A stretch of 64,000 nt of DNA, from assembly GCA_001910725.1 (NCBI GenBank), contig MJGA01000004.1:558001-622000 (forward strand), read 5' to 3'. Below are positions 1-11,817 of the stretch, in pieces (position 1 is the first letter of the stretch; every line of letters starts with the position of its first letter). A program made the translations under genes and the position numbers. The DNA is from Phanerodontia chrysosporium. Taxonomy: Eukaryota; Basidiomycota; Agaricomycetes; Polyporales; Phanerochaetaceae. Below the pieces are notes generated by a model. The model saw only the letters and a list, made by a program, of their open reading frames with translations. It made no database searches and was not told the DNA's origin.

Positions 1-1468
1 TCGTATCGTCGACAGTAGAGCCGCCACAGATGAGCACTTCGGGCGTGTAGTTGTTTTCCGGAGTCAGAGGGAGTAGCAAGCCGGTGCCAGTCATCGGGTA
101 AGTGACCCGCACCCCGTTGGGTATCTGAGGAAGCCTGCGCTCAGTGTTTGTCTGCCAGTCGTAGATCATAGCGTCGCGATTAGCAGCAATGAAGACCTTT
201 CCGTCCGGAAGAGAGAAGGCAATGGGGAAGAGGTTCGAATTCAGTGTGTCGACCAGGAATTGAAGCTTCACGGGCATGCCGTTGGAGCCGTTGATGTCTT
301 TCGGAGGGTAGTACTCGACAGTGGGGTTGTTCGTCGTCGCGTTGTTGATCCAGCCGCCCTTTAGCGATCCACCGATGATCATAGCAGAGCCGTCTGAGAT
401 GCGCAGGACGGTGTTGTACCAGCGAGGACTGGCCATCCGCACCCGGTTGTGGTCTTCAAACATCTCGCAGTCATCGACGTTTTCGCTGTCGCATGGTTCG
501 AATATACGGACTGCCTGCAGACCGTCCACGTCGCCGAAGTCGGCAGCAGCCGTGTGGTCTTCAACCACGGGGTTACCTCCGACATTGATTAAGGTCCCGT
601 TCGACAGAAAGGTTCCGCCTGCACAGAAAGAGTTCGACTGCATCCGTAGAGGCTTCACCGCGTGTGTATCAAGGTTGTACAGGGCAGCCCAGGCGGGATG
701 ACCGTCCACCGTCAAGGGTTGTGTTCGACTTTGTCCACGATGATGGCGTGCGACTCCGAGATGACCGCAAGCTGCATAGCATGGACACCAGTGTTCCCTT
801 TCTGCGTGAGGGTCCATGTCTCCGATGGGTTGAAGGCTGCGAGGTCTGACGAGGGAAAGCCATCCTTGGGAGAAGAAGAAACTGCGCTAAAATCTGCGTT
901 GGTGGCGTAGTTCGTTTGTATAGCAGCTTGGCTGATGTCCTTAGACCCAGAGTAACAACGATAGCGTCCAAGTCGATCTTCGTCCCCTTGAGCTGTCTTC
1001 CTTCTCCCCCGTGTTGACGATCTTCAAAGTATGTTTTCCGTAAGGCAAACCGAAGTTCCAGTACAAGCGTTGCTGCTGCCTAGTCGTTGAACTCCAAGCA
1101 TCGACGCGGTCCACCAGCTTGCCGTCTAGATAGACCTTGGCAACACCGTATCTGTTGCCTGTGTTGCCGAACCACTCGACGCCGGTGCCGGTGAATCGGA
1201 ACGTCACGTACGCGCCCTTGTGTGATGTCGACCGGACAGACTTGTGAATGTACGCGGACGAGAATATCTCTTTCCAGTGCGACGAATAGTGAACCAGGGG
1301 AGAATTAGAGTCGTAACTCCTAGTGCCAGGAGCAACATAGTAAGGAGCGAATCTAGTGGGTTTAGTCGAGCCGGGTGTAGTATGTCCATTCCACGCGCTT
1401 TCTGAGGCCAGAACGACAGAGATGAGAACGACCAGCGTAAGCAGAGCTAAGAAAGAGCGGATGACCAT
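1..1468 (-). CDS. Glyoxal oxidase (copper radical oxidase) with N-terminal galactose-binding-like domain, 3' part off the window
   Basis: Secreted copper-radical oxidase that oxidises small aldehydes and releases H2O2, a co-substrate for lignin peroxidases in white-rot fungi. The ATG at 1468 opens a hydrophobic signal peptide (MVIRSFLALLTLVV...). A roughly 130-residue beta-rich module follows, resembling galactose-binding-like folds (GTGVEWFGNTG, KVYLDGKLVD, HTLKIVNTGE, IDLDAIVVTLG). The glyoxal oxidase N-terminal domain then includes NSFCAGGTF, whose Cys corresponds to the thioether-linked Cys, and SPRWYNTVL, whose Tyr corresponds to its partner. The axial Tyr-His pair and the last His ligand would lie beyond position 1. 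Reading the domain requires one extra base at three mononucleotide runs (984-987, 946-948, 716-718), together a whole codon. I infer sequence errors rather than decay, though a pseudogene is not excluded. The family assignment is firm; the N-terminal module is named by resemblance only. Confidence 0.88.
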
Positions 1469-1847
1469 CTTCAAAGAGGTCGTGTCAAAGGAGGGTGAGG
1501 GTTTGGTAGGAACGCAGAGAAAGCTCAACTTCGTCGAACTACAGGTACAACGTGCGTGGGAATCGGCGCGGAGTTGGCCGAAGCGGCAGCACCGAGCACA
1601 AGCTAAAACCACTCGCAGTCGCGCACGCAGACGAGCAGTCGAGAGCTTGCGAAAGGCGATGGCCATGCGTAAGGTCCATGTAAATCAGTCTATATTCAAC
1701 CCATAAGAAAAGAGACTGGATATTCTCAGATGACAGAGGCGTCAGCAGAAACATGTGCACTCGCACCTCTTGTATAGCCCACGCGCACAAATAACGAGCT
1801 CACATCCCCTTGTGTAAGCAACGATGAAATACAGGTGACGCAGAGAT

Positions 1848-2853
1848 CTACAGTGCCCGCTGCCGCATACGGCTGCTGACAGTCCTCAGGCCGGCGTACA
1901 CTTTGCCTGGCGGGGAACCAAGAATCAGCGAGACGATGGCGTCTCGTGCTATCTTGATATTTTGGAAGGATCCGAGAATATGAATTTTGCTGGAGTTGAT
2001 CATAAGCTCAAGGCATTTGTTGAACAAAAAGAAATCCACGGACGTGTCTGCGAGGACTATACGTGTCCGACTGGCGTTTTCGATTGTAAACTTGGTCTTG
2101 CCGTCCTGGCCAGCTATACGACCTACACAACTGGATGAGCTATGCGGACGCACGGAATGACTGCACACATACCGATGGCACGAGACAAATGGTCACCGTG
2201 GAGGGTCTTTACATCCTTGATTTCAAAGGAGTCAAGATAGAGATCATCGAGACGAAGCAATGCAATTGCATCCTGTAGAAAAGTGAGACTTGCACGACGA
2301 CTGAAGCGGAAGCACACTCACGTTGACATCAAAGCCGAGAGCAAAAGACTTGACAAAATCAGCTCCCTTCTGCAGCGCTCCGACCTCCTTGGTGTGTTTT
2401 GACGTCTGGGGAGATGGTCAATACCAGGCGTATTGCGGGGACATCATGTACGCACCCTGATTTCCACACATCTTCTCTGCACATTCATGCGCACTTGCAG
2501 GCCGAGTATCTCTGTCAAGGGACCGAAAATGTTCACCCAGTCCTTTTTGAGCGGTGTCATACGATGTGGGGGTATAGGGATCCTTCGCGTCTCGGACTTG
2601 AGGGTGGTCCGCTGTGCAGATGCGGGGAGAGGCCCGAAAGCGGGGCAGAAGAGTCGGCGGGTGCGCCAGCCTCCTCAGTGTCAATCATTACATCGTCATC
2701 GTCGTTAGAGACGGGCTGCTCTGCAGCGGTGTTGTCCTCGTGCATGTCAGCATCCTCGCTGCCCGCTGTGCGCTTTTTGTTCAATTTTCGGCGATTCTTC
2801 TTGTGGGTCGTCGTAGGGGAAGAAGTGCTGGGCTGCGCGTGGACAACGACCAT
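1848..2853 (-). CDS. PNO1: Pre-rRNA-processing protein PNO1 (Dim2), KH-domain 40S maturation factor
   Basis: KH-domain protein of the pre-40S ribosome, needed for 18S rRNA 3'-end maturation in nucleolus and cytoplasm. Exons read from the minus strand: 2853-2456, 2405-2322, 2272-2173, 2122-2044, 1989-1848, all with GT-AG borders. The N-terminal quarter is low-complexity and acidic ([11 protein letters not shown]). The conserved body follows: [17 protein letters not shown], then [35 protein letters not shown] and the KH C-terminus [17 protein letters not shown], ending [16 protein letters not shown]. One base is missing from the run at 2637-2639; adding it gives 804 nt, 267 aa, as expected for the family. 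It is divergent from the URI-like gene across 252 bp. Confidence 0.93.
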
Positions 2854-3105
2854 TTTATATGTGCGGAGTGCGAACGACCTGAGTAATGGAAAGACAGACG
2901 ATGAGGACGGTGAGTGTAATATTGGACGGAGTGCTGAAGCGTGGTGGGCAGAAATTGCGTTCGGCAACTCCCGAGTGAGCAGTGACCAATTAGAGGCCGT
3001 TCCGCTGACCCGCCCCAAGCTCGAGGCTGCACACTCCCTCTCTTCTCCACCACTTTGGCCTGGTCTCAACGGCTCAAAATCGCTTCCGTATAGGAACGGT
3101 GAGAC
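2854..3105. promoter_or_regulatory. Shared 252-bp divergent promoter region of PNO1 and the URI-like gene
   Basis: The start codons of PNO1 (minus, 2853) and the URI-like gene (plus, 3106) face away from each other with 252 bp between. I see no clear TATA box. Both products act in core gene expression (ribosome assembly; RNA polymerase/prefoldin assembly), so co-expression is a reasonable inference but not shown by the sequence. Confidence 0.5.
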
Positions 3106-5512
3106 ATGGCCAGAATTGACGAGGGCACGACGAAAGATCTGAATGAGAGCAGGGCAGAAGGTACGAGATGTGATTGAGCAGATTGATTCGTTCGCGTCTA
3201 ACGCCTGGCAGCCCTACAGGCTCTCTTGGACTCGCTTTCGCCTGGCAGGCCGGATGAGCCAAATGGCGGGAAGTTGACATCTGACCAAGTCCGAAGGCTC
3301 TCGGACAAGATTGGCGAGATCCTGGGCGAGGCCCCGGAGGATGGCACGCGACGGAATGAGAAGGGTGAGGTGCGTTTGTCGCGTTCCTCGGCGCAAGTGC
3401 AGCTCAACAACCTTCAAACTATCTATTCAGCTAGTCAACGAAGAAGGGCTCCCGATAGTTGATATCAATGAGCCTGTCACTGCGGGCGATTTCGCTTTCA
3501 GGCCAGATCCCAACAGCACCTTCGATGATCCAGACTTGCTTCCGCTATGGACTCTTTCGCCAGAAGAGAAGGCTCGAAGGAAAGCGGAGCGTGAGCGCAT
3601 CCTCGATCTTCTGGAGGAAGAGGAGCGTGCGCAGGAGACGCGCAATGCCGAAGCGGCTCGCAAACGGATGGAAGCGGAGATGGAGAAGCGAAGGGAGGCG
3701 GCCAAGGAGGAGATGGACAAACTGAAGAAGGCCGTGAGCTGCAGAAGAAACTTGGTAAGGCCTTGATCAGGAGCGTTGTGGAGAGCCGAGATAAGGCAGA
3801 AAAGGAGCAGGCTGAGCAGGCTGAACGCGACAGAGCCGCGGATGCCCAGAAACCCTTGAAGCCGAAGAAATCTGTCAGCTTCGCCGAGTCTAGTCCCATA
3901 GAAATCTCGCCTCCTGCAGAACTCGACAAGGGCAAGGGTGTCGATTGGGGCGACGTGGTACCTGGGACCATCCGCAAAAACGCCACGAACGGCCGTTCGG
4001 ACAGACCGACGATGAAGATGCAAGTCGTCGAGCGGCGCCCTGGGGGCCTGCGTTCGCCTGGTCCACCGCCCCGTGACTCTGACGACGAATCGGAACTTGG
4101 AGAACATGGGGAACAAGACTCTGATTCCGATGAGGATCACGGTCGTTTTCTCGATTCCGACGAGGACTCCCACCGGAACGTTCACTCGCCACCCCAGAGT
4201 CTGTCGACAGCGAAGACGATCATCATCCCGATGAAGAGCCGTCAGATTGGAATGATGACGATTTCGACACCGCCGCTCACCAGCGTGAAGTTGCTCTGGC
4301 ATACTACGAGAAGCGCAAGACAATTGGTGCAGATGTCGCAAGTGCAATGCGTGCGCATACACATGGTTCAGGCGAAAATGAATGGGATCAGCCGGTTAGA
4401 TGGTCCCTACTTTATCTGCTGGATCGAGCTGACGCAGCCATATTTCCAGGAAGTACCGCTCGACGCAACTCTAGCGTCGGCGCCACCGAAGCCTGCAACT
4501 TCGCGCTTCAAATCTGAACGCCACGCACACCCTCCGCCAAATATCAGCTCGCTCGCGTCACACTCTTTGGGTGCCGCTGTGCTACCGTCATCCCAATCGG
4601 CCTCTCTGAAGAGTGCTGTCCGCATGGGCAAGCTGGAGAATGGGCAGCTTGTCGGAGGTGAGGATGGTGAGAGCGAAGACGAGGTCACCGCCGAGGACGA
4701 GAACGCAAGGCAATTCTTGGAGATGTTGCGCAAGGGCGAAGTGACCAACTTGGGCCCTCAGCCGGAGACCATTACCTCACAGCCAACTCCTTCCTCTGTC
4801 ACTTTGAACGGGTCGGTATCTAAGTCATCAGAGGTCGGCACTCCCCCGGATGCCCAGCCTACAGAGACCTCGCAGAAGCCTACTCCAACGAAGGTGTCAA
4901 AGTTCAAGTTGGCCTTCTCCCAGCCGCAAGCCGGAGCTAGGGAGGCCAGGGATCGCCAGACTTGGCCTCAGCAATGTCGACACCAGTCGATGTCGTCGGA
5001 CGATCGTCACCAAAGATGGGCACGACGCCTGAGTCCGCGACCGCCACACATCCAATGCCTAAATCAGCCTCCGCTCGACCCGTCTCTGGAGGCTCGGCCC
5101 CTGTGTCCCCTGCGGTGCGACAAATGCCTGGGATGGTGGTCGAGTCGCCGTCCTTCGCGCCTGCACCCATCAGGTATCTCGACCAGCCGCTGCCCCTCAG
5201 CCTCTGCAAGGTGTCCCGTTCCACAGCGTCATCATCGAGTCTCCATCCTTCGTCTCTGGCCCCTCGCCGTCCTCGATGTCGTCTTCTCCCACTGTCGTTG
5301 GCACTCCCGTTTCAGATGCAGCTGCGCAAACGCCCCCTCCTTCATCACCCGCACCGCGCTCCGTCCCCTTGCGGGCTGGAGCCGTGGAACGGAAGGCGCC
5401 TCCCGTGAAGCCGACTGTCCGTGATGCGGCCGCCTCTGGGTCTTCTGACAACGGCGCTCACAGCGTAGACAGAAAGCAAAAAGTTTCGCGGTTCAAGGCG
5501 GAAAGGTCTTGA
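3106..5512 (+). CDS. URI1/Bud27-like protein with DUF3835-type features
   Basis: Probable fungal relative of unconventional prefoldin RPB5 interactor (URI/Bud27), a scaffold for cytoplasmic RNA polymerase assembly and TOR-linked translation. Exons 3106-3160, 3212-3369, 3431-4394, 4450-5512. From N to C: a short helical start (LTSDQVRRLSDKIGEILG), a long charged coiled coil (about residues 150-260, EEEERAQETRNAEAARKRM), KKSVSFAES, acidic stretches, and repeated short basic motifs SRFKSERH, KVSKFKLAFSQ and the terminal KVSRFKAERS. The motifs and acidic tail are the reason for the DUF3835/URI call. No canonical prefoldin fold is evident at the N-terminus, so orthology is uncertain. Four single-base gaps (about 3735, 4192-4195, 4956-4957, 5193-5196) must be filled; the total then becomes 2244 nt, 747 aa. 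Confidence 0.68.
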
Positions 5513-6426
5513 ATGCCAGCAGTAAAATATCACCATGTTGTATTTGTAGGTGTATATCTATGAGCGACGTTCACCGTTTCAAGTGATTGAGCCAGCGTTC
5601 GCTCAACTGTGCTATGTTATTGCTCTCTCACCCAATCGCGCAGAGCGCGCACTTAGGAAACCTTCTAGACTCGAAACACTCCAAGCCGACAGTTTTCCTA
5701 GTAACGCACAATATTCGTGTCGTTAAGACATACAAAGTCCCCTTTCGTAGCATGCCTTTCTGAGATCTCACCTCTTAGATTCGTCGCCACTCCTACTTGC
5801 CCCACAGTGCGTGTCCTTACCACCCGAACAAATCATTCGTGAGCCGTTCACTAGCATCATACTGCGGTGCACTGTTATTGACGAATACGCTGCATTTCGG
5901 AAGGAGTCATTTCTGGTCGAACCACTAGGCTTAATTGCAGCGTAAGGGCGCGGAATTTCGGCGGCATACATCCAATGCAGTTGTGGTATGATGACTTTGA
6001 TTACAGTCAACAAAGGAAGCCGCGGCACGAGGTGACTTTGTGGCAACGTCCATGCCGCCCTTGGGCCACCCTGTCATACCTCATTCTCGGCTTGTACCTC
6101 GAAGCCAAATGAACCTGCACGCCCCGTTCCTTCGATCAGTGACGCATGGGGCGTGGGCACAGTGGGCATGGGCCCTTGCCCCTTCCTCGCGGACAAATCG
6201 CTATGACAACTGCTTTGCATGGTTTGAACATGCAGTAAGTGGCCCACCAAGTGGCCAGAAACGCGTATGGTAGCTGACATACAGGCCTCAAGGCCGCCAC
6301 GCAGATCGTCTTGATATCTGCCCCCAAAACTCGGATTGCCAGGCCACTTCGGCCACGTATAAAGACCATCCCTTGTGGGACCACCCTGGACCACATACAC
6401 TTCCTCCACATCGTCATCTGCTACGT
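5513..6426. other. Intergenic region, no gene recognised
   Basis: Only short open frames without codon-like composition or recognisable motifs. It holds the 3' flank of the URI-like gene and the promoter of the F-box gene starting at 6427. Confidence 0.6.
6358..6365 (+). promoter_or_regulatory. TATA-box-like element upstream of F-box gene A
   Basis: TATAAAGA lies 62 bp before the ATG at 6427, a plausible core-promoter position for a short-leader fungal gene. Assigned by sequence match only. Confidence 0.45.
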
Positions 6427-9111
6427 ATGGACCAGCAGATCAAGATGTCGCCGCCTCGCAGGGGAGTCATGAGGGGCTCATTGCAGGCCTTACCGAGAAT
6501 GCCGCTAGACATCGTCTTTGAGGTAAGTCGATGCTCTATCGAAGAACGACGGATATGTTGACAAGAGTGATAGATATTCTCGTGTCTATCTCCTTCAGAC
6601 CTTCTCTCCCTCTCGCGCACCGATAAGGCGCTCCGAAACTTGTTGTTGAACGGCCACACCTGCCGTGTTTTATGGAGAGACGCGCTGGAACGCGTCCCCT
6701 CCCTTCCGACATGCCCAGCAGACATGAGTGAGCCGGCCTATGCTGCCTTAATGTTCGATAAGTTCTGCCAGGTGCGAGCCGACGTCGCTGGTATTGATAT
6801 TCCGAACCCGATACTCATCTTACCGTCAGTTGTGCCTGGCAGGGAGAGCTCGGCGGCCCGATTGGTCCCTTCGTATACGCGTATGTAATTCATGTTTATG
6901 CCTTCATGACAGGTCAGTGTTGATTAGCACGGATTGCGTTCGCAGTCACTGAAGTCTCTTTTCCAGCTTGTCCTACTTCTGTCCGATCAATGCAAAACAA
7001 TACTTCCCTATACCAAATCATGTTCAGGTATCTAGCCTCCTACCTCACGTTTCGCTACCAAAGAAGAGTAAGTCATCAAGAATCTCAGCCGGGTATTACG
7101 TGTCTCGCTCACCATTGCCGGTAGTTGCCGGTGTTGCTTGGGCATGCCCGAGGCAAGTATGGCTCAACTTCATAGCAAGGATGGAAGAAATCCAAGGACA
7201 ACCACCGGAGGCTCAATTTACTCTCCTGAGCCAGTATCGCGATGAATTGATTGCTCGCAAGAGCGCATTGGATAACGTATGTGTCTATCGTTTTTGGCGT
7301 GCGACAAGTCTGATAGATTGGCACACCAGGGCAAAGATGAGTGTAACAACTGGTTTGAAGACTTGCATAATGCGCGGCAGGGAACTAAGAGATCTACGTG
7401 CCGAGCGACGTGAACAGTACGTGCTGGCATCAATGAACCCGTTGTATGTCGCTGATTGGGAAGCAGAGTATTACAGAGGCTTGCGCTTCTCGGTCTACGC
7501 CAAACTGCGGAGGAATTACTGGCAATTGAAGACAAACGATGTGCACAACCTCCGCTGACGCGAGCGGCAGGGCTGCGGCGGTCGGCACGCTTGACCGACG
7601 TGGGTGAGTCCATCGGGCTCATGGAAAATTCAGTACGATTGACTATCCTGTCTGTGATAGCTTGGGAGAAGCACATCAAGGAAGATGCTGTCGAAGCCAT
7701 TAATGCCTTCCGATGCTACAAGAACTTGAAAGATGACGTTGCAGTTGCAGCGATCCTGCTATATCAGCTGGATGAAGGTCACATACACCATCAAGATCTC
7801 TATGCGAAGCCGCGTGCTCCCTTTGACTTCATCTACAGCTCCCCAATCATTCAGCAGAATGTCCTTCCGGCTCTGAAGGCGAATCTGTACACATCCCCCC
7901 GGCTCTCGGACGAACACTGGGTTCTGTTAAAAGCCGTCAACTCAGAATGGCTCGATACTGTCAATCATCACTTACAAACCCAGGCGTACCCTTACCTTGC
8001 TCAACTTGTTTCCAGTTGTCCCTCTGCCCGGTTCAAGGAGAACCCAACGGTGTGGTACAAGTGCACGGCGTGCGGACGCTCGGCCATCAGCTATCCCGCT
8101 GTCCTCATGCATCGATGCAGCAGACCGAAGTTTTCTTTCACCGAGAAGGTTACCGCCTTGGACTACGGTGGCGCAGAAACGGTCCTCGCCCTTCTCCGGG
8201 AACGAGTCCAAGATAATGTCCTTAGTGCGCTCAAACCCTCATACATGGACTACACGAATTTGGAGTTCGACGTCCATACGCATCTTCTCAGCATCGTGAC
8301 GCTGGGATGCCTCTGGAACGACCTGGGGCAGCTGGTTCGGGAAGACGTTGACAAGGTGAACCCCCGGTTCGCTTGTATGGTTTGCCTTAAAGCGATGGCT
8401 TGGGGCCGTGCGGTGGGTGTGAATTTGCACATCGCGCGAAAGAATTAAAACTAACTCGCAGACTTCCTTCAACAGGTTACACACGCTTGTACCTCTGGTT
8501 CGCAGGCGATCTTTCTTATTGGTCTGGGCCACACTAAATCCAGGCGGTTTGAGTCGTGGGAGCAATCACGGTCAGGACAAACAGTGGACTGGTACTGCAC
8601 ACATCCATCTTGCCAAACATGGGAGTGGGAATGTCAGCAGAGCATCCGCGAAGCCCAACTCGAGTTTCTCAAGCAGCACTACTGGATGAGGTATGCATTC
8701 AAGGCTGCGTTCCATGACCTAGTGCTCAATTCTTGCTCCAGCCACTTGACCATGATACCAGAAGCCACCGTCGTCTCAGCGGGCGAGTACTACACACGCG
8801 GTATCGGACCGGCCGTCTACGACACTAGGGACCCCGACCCTGTGTCCTTCCGTATGCCTTATCACCCATTGGGACCTTTACCCACTCATTTGGCAGAGAG
8901 GCTACTCAGGGAGCTTCACTTCAAGCGCGAGCTTCGCAATCCAGTAACCGGTCAAAGGACACATATAGTTGCAAGCGCTGAACTTCGCCTTTACGACATG
9001 GACGTGAATACGGATGAGGATTACGCCTTAGCACCGGCATGGCTTCAGGAGAGGATCAGAGAGCGGGGCCTTGACGTCGCGATGGCGCAGGTATATCAGC
9101 ATGTCGCGTAA
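6427..9111 (+). CDS. F-box protein A with CxxC elements, possibly degenerating
   Basis: Putative substrate receptor of an SCF ubiquitin ligase; the F-box would bind SKP1. Exon 1 (6427-6522) and exon 2 (from 6574) encode the F-box: MPLDIVFE joined to IFSCLSPSDLLSLSRTDKAL, then the family phrase CPADMSEPAYAALMFDKFCQ. Downstream exons include LCLAGRARRPDWSLRIR with CxxC-like spacing, a coiled middle, a long open stretch at about 7560-8415 (LRRSARLTDVGESIGLMEN...), a CTACGRS element and a C-terminus ending at 9111. It shares architecture with F-box gene B at 12186. The region 6780-7540 cannot be spliced cleanly: a donor near 6885 is lacking and at least one base is missing around 7382. Exon boundaries there are approximate, and a pseudogene is possible. 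Confidence 0.62.
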
Positions 9112-9276
9112 ACCCATCCGTATGCGAGGCACACACGCTCGCCTTCGTAGCGGCATTGGTAAGGAAATGTGATCTAATAGAATAGCCCTCAGGACGTACA
9201 AGATAGGTGTGATCGTGTCCCATGTATACATTACGAATCGCTGCATCAGAGGCGCAGCCATGTGTGCTTGGTGGCA

Positions 9277-10264
9277 TCACAACTCCGAGGTCGCCTTCTC
9301 GAGCTCCGCCCAGCTTGGAAGACCAAAGGTTTCTGGTAATCGCGCCCAAGCGGTGCGTCGCCCTTCCTCCATATCCAGTTCCAATGCTTTTTTGCACTCC
9401 AGGCAGAACCGCTTGAACGCGCGCTTCGACAGGGGATCGAGGAACCCGTCAGGCTTCGTGTGCTTCGTCAAGTACGTCCACCGAGACACGTCGCAGTCTG
9501 CAAAGCAATTGCCGCTTTGGAAGAGACGGGGAAGAACGGTTTCTCGCGCCTGCCGGTACAGCGCAGGTTTGCCCTGCAAGAGGCATCGCTGGAGTTTCGA
9601 ACTGAGGACAATGTGCTTGCCGCGCGCCTGGACGCCGTCGACGATGGGCCCGGCGGTCTCGTCGCTCGAGCAGCGCTCGAGCTTGAGGAGAGCGTAGGGA
9701 AGGAGAGACGGCGCGGCCTTGTCTAGCGCGGACACCAGCGCTATTACCTCGGGTATGGTCTTGAACGGATATATGAACGACCTGTCGTTCTTGTGCCTCT
9801 CAGTGAGGATGTCGTATGCTTCCAGCGTTGACGGAAAATACGGGACGAGAGTCTTTACGACCTTCTGGCGGAGGCTATGCGCTTCGTACTTAACGCTCAA
9901 CTCGAGAAGCGCGACGATAGAGAAAGCGTCCGTCATCAGGGACTCTGGTGGGCTGTAGTATGTATGTAGATAGTTACACCACGTTATACAGAGGAGTAAG
10001 CACGTACTCAATGTCGTGCAGTGCTAGAAGAAAGTCGTGCGCATCTTGCGCGTTGTCTCCAATAAGTTTCACCAGTGGACAGCCGTCGTATGTCTCAATA
10101 TCTTCGGGTTGGGGTAGGGTGAACAAGTTCTTGAAGAATGGGGAATGTCGTGTCAGGATGCCAGTGTACACGCGAAACAGCGTGTTCTCTGCCTGCAATA
10201 TGATGGTCCCATCTTCGAACCACAAGTTGTCGCACCTCTGTAACTCGCTGCTGTCGATTTCCAT
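9277..10264 (-). CDS. BTB/POZ domain protein A
   Basis: Probable Cullin-3-type adaptor or other BTB-mediated interaction protein; substrate unknown. Exons 10264-10008 and 9952-9277 give 310 aa in frame with no correction. The BTB core is near the start: LWFEDGTIILQAENTLFRVY, ILTRHSPFFKNLF, GCPLVKL and LLALHDIE, followed by ALLELSVKYEAHSLRQKVV. The C-terminal half has paired Cys residues (FADCDVSRW, FCLECKKALELD) and ends LPSWAELEKATSEL. The single 55-nt intron splits the codon after HDI, exactly as in BTB gene B at 23072-24169, so the two are paralogues. The ATG at 10264 was chosen because it opens the BTB domain directly. A tRNA-Ile gene starts 115 bp upstream. Confidence 0.85.
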
Positions 10265-10378
10265 TGCTTCGATGCAGTCTGTGATGACGGCTTGGAACGA
10301 AAGAGCACATTGAAGGCGACCGCTAGGCGACCGGACCGTCGGATGGGCGTCCAATTATAAACGACGATATCAAAAAAG

Positions 10379-10452
10379 TGGCCAACGCCGGGATCGAACC
10401 GACGACCTTGGCGTTATTAGCACCACGCTCTAACCAACTGAGCTAGTCGGCC
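10379..10452 (-). tRNA. tRNA-Ile (anticodon AAU)
   Basis: 74-nt cloverleaf on the minus strand. Acceptor stem GGCCGAC pairs with GTTGGCC (one G-T), the D arm is GCTC..GAGC, the anticodon stem TGGTG/CGCCA encloses loop CTAATAA (anticodon AAT in DNA), and the T arm is GTCGG TTCGATC CCGGC with discriminator A. No intron. Its sequence is identical to the tRNA at 24325-24398. Confidence 0.95.
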
Positions 10453-10612
10453 ATAATAATAGTAGGTTCAATTGGCATTATATATAGAAAGTCTAGCATC
10501 TACTGGTGATCTCCTCTGCGATATCATACTGTACGCACCTACACAAGCCTACACATTCAGGTCACTCTATGTCTAAAGAGTAAAAGTATGAAGGAAGAGA
10601 AGTATATCTCAG

Positions 10613-11778
10613 TCATCCGCTCCTTTCTATCGAAACTCCTCGCTCCGTGAACTTCTTTGCAAGCAGCAGGAAACGCGCATCATCCACGACTCGAGACCAC
10701 TCCGTGCCATGCAAGACCACGCGTTTCAACGCTGGGAAGAACGAACGCGGGAAGGCAGCAATGTGCTCTGCGAGATGCTGCCAGAAGGCAGCGTCATCGA
10801 CCGAGAAGAACTCGTTTGAGCTGGAGTGCCAGCGGAGGGTGGTGAGTGAAAGATGGGGGGTGGGGGAACTTGGGGGACGGCAGTGAATAGAAGGTAATAG
10901 CCCAGCTCCTCGACGCCAGAGGTTTCCGCCACGATGTGCGAGACGAGATCTAACACGTAGAACTTGAGATTTCTCCCCAGCTCCACTGTACGGAGCTGCT
11001 TGCCGTACGCCTCCCAAAGGGACTCGAAGAGACGGGGGGTGCTGAACGCCTCGATGACGATGTGGCGAAGTGCGGGCATAGACCACCGCGATACCTGTTG
11101 AAGGAACAGGAGGTTCATGCGGCGAATCCGGAGAGTTGTGAGATTGGGGAGTATGAGCGGCCGCCGCTCCATGAGGTTCAACCACAAGTCCCCGCCTAGC
11201 GACAGATACTGGAGATGGGGAGCTGCACGGATAACCTCTGTCAACGTATTGACACCTCCGCTCCTAGCCGCCTCGTTGATATGCCACCAGTCCAGGCGCC
11301 GAAGTGAGTGCAGCGCAGGACAATCTGGAGCGGGGAAGTCGAAGGTCATAGGCTCGGTGCCGCGCACGTCGCTGGGTCTGCAGAGAACTTCGAGCTGGGA
11401 ACAGCAGCGGAGGAAGTCCGCAGTAGCAGAGACCTCGTCGGTGCTGTACGGCGTGCAGCTCATGTACGGCAGGCACACCCGGCGGACTTTTCGACACTTG
11501 TCTTCGCCATCAGCAAGCAACGCGCGTTGCTGGGGCCGCATGTCCCGGATGACGATGTCCTCGTATAGAAGGTCGCGTGTAAGCTCTCTCCACTGCTTGC
11601 ACACGCGCACGAGCGTGCATTTGACCGCGACAGCCTCCTTATCTATCCAGTCATGTGTCGGCGACGTGTCCTGGAAGGGAAAGTAGTCAGTCGTGCAAAG
11701 CGAGATTGTGGAGGGCGAAAGCGTTGCCCAGCGGAAGATGTAGAGCCAGAGCTCGACAGGGAGCGACGGGGCTGCCAT
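10613..11778 (-). CDS. F-box/LRR-like protein A
   Basis: Putative SCF substrate receptor. The N-terminus is a degenerate F-box (LPVELWLYIFRWATLSPST, then VRVCKQWRELTRDLLYEDI). Leucine-rich-type segments follow: SLRRLDWWHINEAARSGGVN, LQYLSLGGDLWLNLM, LTTLRIRRMN, MPALRHIVIEAF, LRTVELGRNLKF, and finally FFPALKRVVLHG. F-box/LRR protein B at 17226 is collinear with it throughout (shared RVCLPY, LDWW..NEAARSGG, YLSLGG). One base is missing from a run of six G at 10855-10860; adding it gives 1167 nt, 388 aa. A TATAAAG lies 33 bp upstream of the ATG. Confidence 0.78.
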
Positions 11779-11810
11779 GAGTGTTGGAGACAGTTCGGCC
11801 CTCCACGACG

Positions 11811-11817
11811 CTTTATA
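11811..11817 (-). promoter_or_regulatory. TATA-box-like element upstream of F-box/LRR gene A
   Basis: TATAAAG reading on the minus strand, 33 bp before the start codon at 11778. A very short leader would result. Confidence 0.4.
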
